This document shows positions 44,979-52,263 of a stretch of DNA of 64,000 bases, one piece after another. Position 1 is the first letter of the stretch, and the number at the start of each line of letters is the position of its first letter. The notes beneath the pieces are model-generated. The model did no database searches. It was not told the origin of the DNA and worked only from the letters and a program-made list of their open reading frames with translations. The stretch lies in NCBI RefSeq assembly GCF_013426975.1, contig NZ_JACCPY010000001.1:62001-126000 (forward strand). Direction: 5' to 3'. The position numbers and the translations under genes were made by a program. The stretch comes from Sphaerotilus sulfidivorans (GTDB taxonomy: Bacteria; Pseudomonadota; Gammaproteobacteria; Burkholderiales; Burkholderiaceae_C).

Positions 44979-46526
44979 TCAGAAGCGCGGCAGCTCGCTG
45001 AAGGGCAGCAGCCCGCGGCGCACATGCATCTTGCCGTATTCGGCACAGCGGTGCAGCGTCGGGATCGCCTTGCCGGGATTGAGCAGGCCGGGCGCATCGA
45101 AGGCGTGCTTGACCGCGATCATCATCGCCAGTTCCTCGGGCGAGAACTGCACGCACATCGAGTTCAGCTTCTCGACGCCCACGCCGTGCTCGCCGGTGAT
45201 CGTGCCGCCCATCTCGACGCTGAGCTCGAGGATCTCGGCGCCGAAGGCCTCGGCGCGGCGCAGCTGGTCGGGATCGTTGGCATCGAAGAGGATCAGCGGA
45301 TGCAGGTTGCCGTCGCCGGCATGGAAGACATTGCAGCAGCGCAGGCCGTGCCTGTCCTCCATCGCGGCGATCGCGCGCAGCATGTCGGCCAGGCGACGGC
45401 GCGGAATGGTCGAGTCCATGCACATGTAGTCGGGGCTGATGCGCCCCGAGGCCGGAAAGGCGTTCTTGCGACCCGACCAGAACTTCAGGCGCTGCGCCTC
45501 GTCGCGGCTGACCTCGATGCCGCTGGCGCCGCAGCGCGTCAGCACCTCGGTCATGCGGCCGATCTCCTCCTCGACCTCCTCGGGCGTGCCGTCGCTCTCG
45601 CACAGCAGGATCGCGGCCGCGTCCAGGTCGTAGCCGGCATGCACGAAGTCCTCGACCGCGGCGGTCATCGGCTTGTCCATCATTTCCAGGCCGGCCGGAA
45701 TGATGCCGCTGGCGATGATCTCGGCCACCGCCTCGCCGGCGGTCTCGACGGTGGGGAAGCTTGCCATGATGCAGCGTGCCAGCTGCGGGCGCGGGATCAG
45801 CCGCACCACCACCTCGGTGACGACCGCGAGCATCCCCTCGCTGCCGATGACCACGCTCAGCAGGTCCAGCCCCGGCGCATCCAGCGACAGGCCGCCGAAC
45901 TCGACCGCCTCGCCGTCGATGGTGTAGCCGCGCACCTTCAGCACGTTGTGCAGCGTCAGGCCGTACTTCAGGCAGTGCACGCCGCCGGAGTTCTCGGCGA
46001 CATTGCCGCCGATGGTGCAGGCGATCTGGCTGGACGGATCGGGCGCGTAGTAGAGGCCGTAGGGCGCCGCCGCCTCGCTGATGGCGAGGTTGCGCACGCC
46101 GCACTGCACGACGGCGACGCGCTCGCGCGGATCGACCTTCAGGATGCGGCTGAACTTCGCCAGCGACAGCGTGACGCCGTCGCGGTGCGGCATCGCGCCG
46201 CCGGACAGGCCGGTGCCGGCGCCGCGCGCCACCACCGGCACCGACAGCTCGCGGCAGGTCCTGAGCACCGCGGCGACCTGCGCCTCGGTCTCGGGCAGGG
46301 CCACCAGCAGCGGACGCTCGCGGTAGGCGCTCAGGCCATCGCACTCGTAGGGAATCGTGTCTTCGGCATGCCACAGCAGCGCGTGGGCCGGCAGCACGCC
46401 GCTCAGCGCCGAGACCAGACGCTGCTGGCGCTCGCGGCGGGCCGACAGGGTCTGAGCGGTATCAGGTCGCACGCTGCCAGCGGCCGGGCCGGCGGCCAGC
46501 GCATCCTGCGGCAGGGGGGCATTCAT
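44979..46526 (-). CDS. glcD: Glycolate oxidase subunit GlcD
   Basis: 515 residues from the ATG at 46526 (E. coli 499). The FAD/PCMH fold shows VVARGAGTGLSGGAMPHRDG, PDPSSQIACTIGGNVAENSG and LKYGLTLHNVLKVRGYTIDG. The C-terminal oxidase part has NVFHAGDGNLHPLILFD and TITGEHGVGVEKL. GlcD binds FAD and oxidises glycolate to glyoxylate (related members act on D-lactate). The gene heads glcD-glcE-glcF. An upstream in-frame extension is not supported. No glcC regulator or glcB is in the window. Confidence 0.94.
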   Translation of the reverse strand: MNAPLPQDALAAGPAAGSVRPDTAQTLSARRERQQRLVSALSGVLPAHALLWHAEDTIPYECDGLSAYRERPLLVALPETEAQVAAVLRTCRELSVPVVARGAGTGLSGGAMPHRDGVTLSLAKFSRILKVDPRERVAVVQCGVRNLAISEAAAPYGLYYAPDPSSQIACTIGGNVAENSGGVHCLKYGLTLHNVLKVRGYTIDGEAVEFGGLSLDAPGLDLLSVVIGSEGMLAVVTEVVVRLIPRPQLARCIMASFPTVETAGEAVAEIIASGIIPAGLEMMDKPMTAAVEDFVHAGYDLDAAAILLCESDGTPEEVEEEIGRMTEVLTRCGASGIEVSRDEAQRLKFWSGRKNAFPASGRISPDYMCMDSTIPRRRLADMLRAIAAMEDRHGLRCCNVFHAGDGNLHPLILFDANDPDQLRRAEAFGAEILELSVEMGGTITGEHGVGVEKLNSMCVQFSPEELAMMIAVKHAFDAPGLLNPGKAIPTLHRCAEYGKMHVRRGLLPFSELPRF

Positions 46527-46620
46527 CGGACATCTTCTCCAGCTGGGGCGGGCAGCTCGCCGGCTGCCTCGCATGGGGGCGCACTGTAATGGCTTGACCC
46601 CCTGTTTTGCGGGCTTGCGC

Positions 46621-47832
46621 TCAATATTCCACGAAGACCGTGAGAACTCCGGTGTACCCGTACAGATGGCGCCGGGCGATCTCGCCCCCCGCGAAGAAGC
46701 CGACCAGCGGCACCTCGCCCAGCGCATGGCGCAGGATCTGCAGCTCGGCCGACGGTCCGCCGAAGTGCGGGCCGCCCCGGCCGGAGCAGCTGACATAGAT
46801 CGCGCCGAGAATGCGGCCCGGCGCACTGCCGTCCTCGGGCGAGAGCTCCTCGCGGATCTCGGCGCAGATGCGCATCAGGTCGCGCCGCGCCGCCTCGGCA
46901 TCGCGCCGGCAGAAGGTCATCGACATGCCCGCCTCGACCCGGTCGGCGATCGCCACCGCCGAGCGCATCGGGTCGAGGCCGATCAGGTGGCGCACCCGGG
47001 TGTCGGCGCCGAACTGGCCGCGCGAGAGCACATCGTCGCCGGCGTCGGTCAGGCCGACCAGCGTGGAGCGCAGCCGGGGCACCGCCTCGCGCGGACGGCC
47101 CAGGTCGATGCCGAGATCGTCGAGCAGGCACTGCAGCGCGCTCTGGCCGTCGAGCTTCAGCACGATGTTGTCCTGCGCGGCCTCGACCCGGCGCACCGGA
47201 CCGACCGGCTGGCAGCCCTGGGTGACCCGCGACAGCAGCGCGACCTCGGCGGTGAAGGCGACGCCGGACATGCCGCTGTCGTAGAGGCCGGCCGGCGCCG
47301 GCAGCCCGGCAGGCGGCACCGGCGCGCAGAACTGCACCCCGCGCCGGCGCGAGGCGCTCAGGCCGCCGAACAGGTAGCCGCTGCCGACCCGCCCGGCCAG
47401 CTCGCCCACCAGCTCGCCGATGTCGGGCATCGCCCCGTCGGCATGCACCAGCGCGGCGTGCAGATCGTCGCGCAGCAGCGGACGCTCGCCGCTGAACAGC
47501 TCGAAGCTGCCCGGCGGCAGCTCGGCCAGCATCAGCACCAGCGCCGGCTCGTCGAAATACTCGACCCCGCAGACCGCCACCCCGATGCCGACCGAGCCGA
47601 CCCAGGGCACGCCCGGCCAGCGCAGCTTCAGCTCGGCCAGCAGCGCGTCGGCCTGGTCGGCATGGTGGTCGGTGATGTAGATGAAGCCCAGCGGTGCCAG
47701 ACGCCCGCGATCGACCGGCGCACGCGAGGCGCGCTGCCCGTCGAGCTGGGCGGCCGCCAGCGCCAGCGCCATCGTCGCGTCGGGATGGGTGGCATGGGCG
47801 ATCAGGAAACCGGGGGTCGGCACGCGGGACAC
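46621..47832 (-). CDS. FIST-domain protein
   Basis: 403 residues with FIST_N (about 30-225; GSVGIGVAVCGVEYFDEPAL, GSGYLFGGLSAS) and FIST_C (about 240-380; GLDPMRSAVAIADRVEAGM and CSGRGGPHFGGPSAELQIL). FIST domains are predicted small-ligand sensors in signalling proteins. No output domain is fused here. It is on the same strand as glcDEF, 94 bases away, and follows the PhaM-like gene. The ATG at 47832 gives a full FIST_N. Confidence 0.85.
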   Translation of the reverse strand: MSRVPTPGFLIAHATHPDATMALALAAAQLDGQRASRAPVDRGRLAPLGFIYITDHHADQADALLAELKLRWPGVPWVGSVGIGVAVCGVEYFDEPALVLMLAELPPGSFELFSGERPLLRDDLHAALVHADGAMPDIGELVGELAGRVGSGYLFGGLSASRRRGVQFCAPVPPAGLPAPAGLYDSGMSGVAFTAEVALLSRVTQGCQPVGPVRRVEAAQDNIVLKLDGQSALQCLLDDLGIDLGRPREAVPRLRSTLVGLTDAGDDVLSRGQFGADTRVRHLIGLDPMRSAVAIADRVEAGMSMTFCRRDAEAARRDLMRICAEIREELSPEDGSAPGRILGAIYVSCSGRGGPHFGGPSAELQILRHALGEVPLVGFFAGGEIARRHLYGYTGVLTVFVEY

Positions 47833-47856
47833 CTGCTGCTCGGGGCCGGCCGCCGC

Positions 47857-48624
47857 TCAGGTCTTGCGCGACGCGGCCGCGGTCTTGCGGGCGGCCTTCC
47901 TGGCCGGCGCCGGCGCCGATGCAGGCTCTGCAGGCGGGCTGCGGCGCGCGGCAGCCTTCTTCGCCGCGGCGGGCGCCGGCTCCGGTGCGGCCGGGGGCGT
48001 GACGGCGGCCGCGGCCACGCTGCTCATCACATCCTGCATCGCGCCGGCGGCACGGGCCTGGGCCTCGGCGGCGGCGCTCGAAGTGGCCTGCACGGTCTGG
48101 GTGGCCAGCTCGGTGAACTGCTGGGTGAGCGCACCCCACCACTGCATCGGATCAACCGCCGGCGGCGCCGGCTCGGCGGCGGCCGGGGCCGGGGCCGCTG
48201 TGGCCGGAGCGGGCGCCGGGGCCGGGGCGGATGCCGGCGCCCGGGCCGGAGCGGCCGCGGCCGCGGCCGCGCTGAAGACATCGGGCACCCGCACCTTCAG
48301 CGCCTCGCCGAGATCGGCCATCGGCACGTTCATCGTGCGCAGCGTGCCCAGCGTCATGCGCTGGACCTCCAGCGCCTGCACGGTGGTGGCGATCATTCGC
48401 GCGTTCTGCTCGAGCCAGAACTGCACGGTGCGCAGCTCGCCGATGCGCTTGTCGAGCTCCTGCGGATCCAGGGTCGGCGCCACCCACTGCCCGATGCTGG
48501 GCAGGGTCTGGCCGGCGTTCTTCACCAGGCCCTGCAGAAAGTCGAAGCCGGGCACGAACTTGGCGAAGGCCTCGGTGCAGGCCTGCGAGTAGGTGTTGCC
48601 GAACGGGTTGCTGCTGTCGCTCAT
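47857..48624 (-). CDS. phaM: PhaM-like PHA-granule-associated protein
   Basis: 255 residues. The N-terminal part (about 1-115) has GFDFLQGLVKNAG, IGQWVAPTLDPQELDKRIGE and LQTVQFW-like RTVQFWLEQNARMIATTVQA, the family region. A Pro/Ala linker and a helical stretch follow, then a Lys-rich C-terminus (AAAKKAAARR, ARKAARKTAA). In Ralstonia PhaM activates PHA synthase PhaC1 and anchors granules to the nucleoid through this Lys-rich tail. The symbol is inferred from architecture, and related phasin-like proteins remain possible. Confidence 0.75.
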   Translation of the reverse strand: MSDSSNPFGNTYSQACTEAFAKFVPGFDFLQGLVKNAGQTLPSIGQWVAPTLDPQELDKRIGELRTVQFWLEQNARMIATTVQALEVQRMTLGTLRTMNVPMADLGEALKVRVPDVFSAAAAAAAPARAPASAPAPAPAPATAAPAPAAAEPAPPAVDPMQWWGALTQQFTELATQTVQATSSAAAEAQARAAGAMQDVMSSVAAAAVTPPAAPEPAPAAAKKAAARRSPPAEPASAPAPARKAARKTAAASRKT

Positions 48625-48759
48625 CGGATGCTCCTCATGTCTTCGTGCCGTCGTGTTCGTGTGTCTTCAGGAAGCGCAGGATGCCTGCATTTCCTTCATT
48701 TCCACCGCGCCGGCCCATTGTGCCGACCGATGCCGGACGTGTCACTGACGTCGCCGACG

Positions 48760-49764
48760 TCAATGACGCCCCGCCTGCGGCAGCAGCAGCTCGACCTGGA
48801 AGCCGCGCCGGGCCAGCAGCGCCGGCAGCCCCTCGGGGCCGGTCATGTGCAGGGCGCCGACCGCGGCGAAGACCCGCGCGCCGCGCTGATGCAGCGTGGC
48901 GATGCGCTCGGCCATGGCGGGATTGCGCGCCAGCACGCCCGCTTGGTGCGCCTGGCGCTCGGCCTCGCTCTCGAGGCAGCCGCACCACTGCGCGAAGTTC
49001 TCGATCGCGGCCAGATCCGACGCGGCCCAGTGCTCGGCCAGCCGCAGCGCCACCCGGCGGGTGGCCGGATCCTCCAGCTCGTCGAGGCCGCGGCGCACCA
49101 CCGTCGCCACCTCGGCGGGACGCGGCGCCACCAGGAGCGCGACCTGCTGCTCCGGCGTCTCCAGCGAGAGCACCGTCTGGCGACGCGCATGGGCCAGCCG
49201 CGCCAGCCAGCCGTCGATGCCCCAGGCCGGATCGAGCCCGTCGCCGCGCAGCGACAGCGACACCAGCGTGATCACCTGCAGCTCGGGCCTCAGACCCTCG
49301 AGCAGGCTGCCGACGCAGGCCAGCGAGCGCTGCTGCGCCAGGCGCTCGGCCAGATCGTCCGGCAGACGGGGCTGACCGGCCGGAACACGGGCGGCGCGCT
49401 GCAGGCGCTGCAGCACATCCGGATCGAGCAGATCCAGCTCGAAGGCGACCCGGTCGGCGGCCGCCAGCGCCGCCATCACCTGGGACCCCGGCGAGATCCA
49501 GTCCGGGCGACCGACATGCACCGTGCCATAGAGATGCGAGACGCGCCCGTCCTTCTCGATCCGCCACAGCAGGCCGCGATCGACCGGGCCGGGCAAGGCC
49601 TGCAGCCACTGCGCCTGCGCCGGCGGTTCGGCCAGCGGCGGGCACAGCGCCTCGGCGGCCAGCGGCGCCTCGAGCGCCTGAGCCCGCAGCAGACCCGGTG
49701 CCATCAGCAGCGGCAAGGACAGCAGCACGGCCAGCAGCCGGCGCGCAAGCAGCTTGGAGAGCAT
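48760..49764 (-). CDS. TraB/GumN family protein
   Basis: 334 residues. A signal peptide at the N-terminus ends near LLRA-QA (about 29), so it is exported. The body has the TraB/GumN motifs: HLYGTVHVGRPDW (about 77-89), the central Glu in VAFELDLL and the C-terminal RVFAAVGALHMTGPEGLPALLA. This fold is related to metal-dependent Tiki/erythromycin-esterase-like hydrolases. The substrate is unknown. It is followed after 12 bases by the FAH-like gene upstream on the same strand. Confidence 0.85.
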   Translation of the reverse strand: MLSKLLARRLLAVLLSLPLLMAPGLLRAQALEAPLAAEALCPPLAEPPAQAQWLQALPGPVDRGLLWRIEKDGRVSHLYGTVHVGRPDWISPGSQVMAALAAADRVAFELDLLDPDVLQRLQRAARVPAGQPRLPDDLAERLAQQRSLACVGSLLEGLRPELQVITLVSLSLRGDGLDPAWGIDGWLARLAHARRQTVLSLETPEQQVALLVAPRPAEVATVVRRGLDELEDPATRRVALRLAEHWAASDLAAIENFAQWCGCLESEAERQAHQAGVLARNPAMAERIATLHQRGARVFAAVGALHMTGPEGLPALLARRGFQVELLLPQAGRH

Positions 49765-49776
49765 CCGCCTCGGCCC

Positions 49777-50619
49777 TCAGTCGCGCCGCAGCCGGCGCAG
49801 GCCGACGTCCAGCGTGCCGAGCGGCATCTGGCCACGCGGCGCCAGCGCCGCCAGCACCACCCGCTCGACCTCGCCCAGCGGCTGCGCCGCCGGACCCAGC
49901 GCCAGCAGCGTGCCGGCCCGCACGCCCCGCGCCCGGGCCAGCCGGGCCAGCAGCGGCCCGATCGGCGTCGAGGGCTGCACCGGCGCGCCGGCCGGTGGCA
50001 GGCCCTCGGGCGCCAGGCTAGGCGTCAGGCTCAGCGCCAGCCGGCCGCGCCCCTCGCCACGCTCGCCCGCCTGCAATGCGTCCGGCGTCATCAGCACCGG
50101 CGCCAGGCTCAGCCAAGGGCGCGGGCAGGCCTCGTCCCGCTGCTGCCACTGCAGGCCTGCACCGACCAGACGCACGCTGCCCAGCGCCTGCTCCGGCGAG
50201 GCCCCGACCGGCAGCTCGCCGCTCAGCACGATCCAGCGGGGCGCCACCGCCAGCGTGGCCGCCGGGCCCGCCAGCGACACCTCGTCGCAGGCGCCCAGCA
50301 GACCGTCGCCCGGCAGCGGCTGCCAGGCCTGGGCCTCGTCCCCGCCCGATTCGTCGCCAAGCTGCACCTCGACCGCCCGGCAGGCGCGCGGCAGCGGCGC
50401 CATGCACATGCGCGGATCGAAGGGAAAGGCATGGCGGGCCCGGCCCTCGTCGAGCGTGCGCGCCAGATCCTGCAGCTGCGGTGACAGGAAGGACCAGTCA
50501 TCGAGCACCTGCTGCAGCCGCGAGGCGATCGCGCTGACATGGTGGGCGGTGGTCAGATCGGACGAGACGACGACGAGCTGGCCGTCGCGCGAGCCGTCCT
50601 TGTAGGTCGCGAGCTTCAT
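49777..50619 (-). CDS. Degenerate fumarylacetoacetate-hydrolase-family protein
   Basis: 280 residues from the ATG at 50619. The N-terminal about 95 residues match the FAH N-terminal domain very well (MKLATYKDGSRDGQLVVVS, ASRLQQVLDDWSFLSPQLQD, RHAFPFDPRMCMAPLPRA). After that the family core is hardly recognisable. The expected acidic metal ligands (the ExE motif and the following Asp) cannot be placed, and the protein is about 50 residues shorter than usual. It keeps an open frame with native codon use, so it is expressed-looking but probably not a hydrolase. Confidence 0.65.
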   Translation of the reverse strand: MKLATYKDGSRDGQLVVVSSDLTTAHHVSAIASRLQQVLDDWSFLSPQLQDLARTLDEGRARHAFPFDPRMCMAPLPRACRAVEVQLGDESGGDEAQAWQPLPGDGLLGACDEVSLAGPAATLAVAPRWIVLSGELPVGASPEQALGSVRLVGAGLQWQQRDEACPRPWLSLAPVLMTPDALQAGERGEGRGRLALSLTPSLAPEGLPPAGAPVQPSTPIGPLLARLARARGVRAGTLLALGPAAQPLGEVERVVLAALAPRGQMPLGTLDVGLRRLRRD

Positions 50620-50688
50620 GGGCGCAATGATCGCAGACGTGGCAGACTGGGGCGAACGCCACTTGAATGCGCCACGGAGGTCCGCCGC

Positions 50689-51771
50689 TTGCTGCCCGAT
50701 CGCCCTGCCCTTGCGGCCCCGCGCCGCGCCGTGCGCTCCCGACGGGCGCTGGCCGGCCTGCTGGCGCTCAGCGCCGGGCTGCATCTGTGGCTGATCGACC
50801 GCTGGCAGCCGGCAGCGGCGACTTCTTCCTCTGCATCTGCCACCGCCCCTGCCCCTGCATCCGTTGCGGCTGCGCCTCCCGCACCGGCCCGCCCGGTCGA
50901 GCTGCTGTCGATCCCGGCGCCGCTGCCTCCGCAGGCAGCGCCCGTGCCGCCCGCACCGGCTGCGGCCCTCGTCACCCAGGCGCAGGTTCAGGCCCCCGCG
51001 CCGATGCCGGCGCCCCGCGCGCCTGCCGCCCCCGCACGATCGGACCCGCCGGTCCAGGCCCTGCCCGCCCCGATACAGACAGCCGCCACCCAGTCCGAGA
51101 CCCCGCCAGCCGAACTGCTGGCCGTGGCAGCCCGGCCGCTGGTGTCGCTGCCAGCGGCCGGGCCGGTCGTGCCGCCTTCGGTCCGACTTGACTACCGCAT
51201 GAGCCGCGGCGCGCTGGTCGGCCGGGGTCAGATCGACTGGGACAGCGACGGCCAGCGCTACCGCATGCGGCTGGAGGCCCGCGTGCCGGTGGTCGGGCTG
51301 ATCCTGGCGCAGAACAGCAGCGGCCGCATCGATGCACAGGGCGTCGCGCCCGAGCGCCACACCGAGCGGCGACTGCGCCGCAGCGAGCGCGCGGTCAGCT
51401 TCGTGCGCGAGGGCGCCAGCCCGCATGTGAGCTTCTCCAGCCGCGAGGGCCAGGAGCCGCTCGAGCCCGGCATGCAGGACCGGCTGAGCTGGATCGCGCA
51501 GCTGACCGCGCGGCTCGATGCCCCCGGCCTGAAGCCGGGCGGGCAGATCCTCATGCCAGTGGCCGGCACCGGCGGCGAGGTGCAGCACTGGGTCTTCACG
51601 CTGATCGAGCGCGACGAGGCCGGCCGCTGGCACCTGCGCCGCGAGCCTGAGGGCCCCTTCGACACCCGCGCCGAGGTCTGGACGCTGCCGCAGGCGCCGC
51701 ACTGGCCGCAGCGGCTGCGCCTGAGCGAGGCCGACGGCGACGCGCTCGAGCTGCTGCTGCTCGCGTCTTGA
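50689..51771 (+). CDS. DUF3108 protein with N-terminal membrane anchor
   Basis: 360 residues from a TTG start at 50689. This start has a GGAGG ribosome site 8 bases before it, and no ATG fits. Residues about 18-38 (LAGLLALSAGLHLWLIDRW) are a signal anchor. A long Pro/Ala-rich region runs to about 165. The DUF3108 domain follows, with VRLDYRMSRGALVGRGQIDW, AQNSSGRIDAQGVAPERHTE and the C-terminal PQRLRLSEADGDALELLL. DUF3108 proteins are periplasmic beta-sheet proteins of unknown function, common in betaproteobacteria. Confidence 0.82.
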   Translation: MLPDRPALAAPRRAVRSRRALAGLLALSAGLHLWLIDRWQPAAATSSSASATAPAPASVAAAPPAPARPVELLSIPAPLPPQAAPVPPAPAAALVTQAQVQAPAPMPAPRAPAAPARSDPPVQALPAPIQTAATQSETPPAELLAVAARPLVSLPAAGPVVPPSVRLDYRMSRGALVGRGQIDWDSDGQRYRMRLEARVPVVGLILAQNSSGRIDAQGVAPERHTERRLRRSERAVSFVREGASPHVSFSSREGQEPLEPGMQDRLSWIAQLTARLDAPGLKPGGQILMPVAGTGGEVQHWVFTLIERDEAGRWHLRREPEGPFDTRAEVWTLPQAPHWPQRLRLSEADGDALELLLLAS

Positions 51772-51800
51772 ATCCCGCCGCGCCTGCCCCAGATTTCCTC

Positions 51801-51830
51801 CAACCGTCACTCAACCGTTCCTCAACCGTT
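51801..51830. repeat. 11-bp period repeat before the DUF3567 gene
   Basis: caaccgt occurs at 51801, 51812 and 51823, exactly 11 bases apart, within related decamers such as ctcaaccgtt. It lies directly before the AAGGAG ribosome site of the next gene. Confidence 0.75.
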
Positions 51831-51846
51831 TCCCAAGGAGATCACG

Positions 51847-52092
51847 ATGCACATGCTCTACAACTCCGAGAACTTCGCGGTGATGCAGCACATGGGCGAC
51901 GGCCATCCGCACGGCGGCTTCGAGATCGTCGACAAGACCTCGCGGCGCGAGATCTATCTGGCGGGCCTGCTGGCCGAGCATTTCCAGGCCGGCGTCGAGC
52001 GGCTGATCGGCGACGAGGTCGACGAGATGCACATCGACGATTTCCTCGCGGCCTACACCACGCTGGCCCACCATCCCGTGGTGCTGCACTGA
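51847..52092 (+). CDS. DUF3567 protein
   Basis: 81 residues: it begins MHMLYNSENFAVMQHMG, has GGFEIVDKTSRREIYLAG and ends in LAHHPVVLH. This short cytosolic family is found mainly in Burkholderiales and has no known role. AAGGAG lies 7 bases before the ATG. It stands between the DUF3108 gene and the tandem AAA+ gene on the same strand and may share their transcript. Confidence 0.88.
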   Translation: MHMLYNSENFAVMQHMGDGHPHGGFEIVDKTSRREIYLAGLLAEHFQAGVERLIGDEVDEMHIDDFLAAYTTLAHHPVVLH

Positions 52093-52263
52093 ACCTCGGG
52101 CGTCGGGCCGGTCGCGCGCCGTCGCCCCATCACCCCCGGACCGCGTCGGGGCGCGCGGTCCGGCCTTGCATGTCTCGCCCGGTTGGCGCGAAGATGGCAG
52201 ACCAGCAGGCCGAAGAAGGCCTCGAGATGGCCCGAGAATTTCCCGAGATCGCGAGGAGACCGC

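Noticed and set aside
46573-50484. 1303-codon plus-strand open frame
   Set aside because: It runs opposite the FIST, PhaM-like, TraB and FAH-like genes. Its low-complexity composition matches no family.
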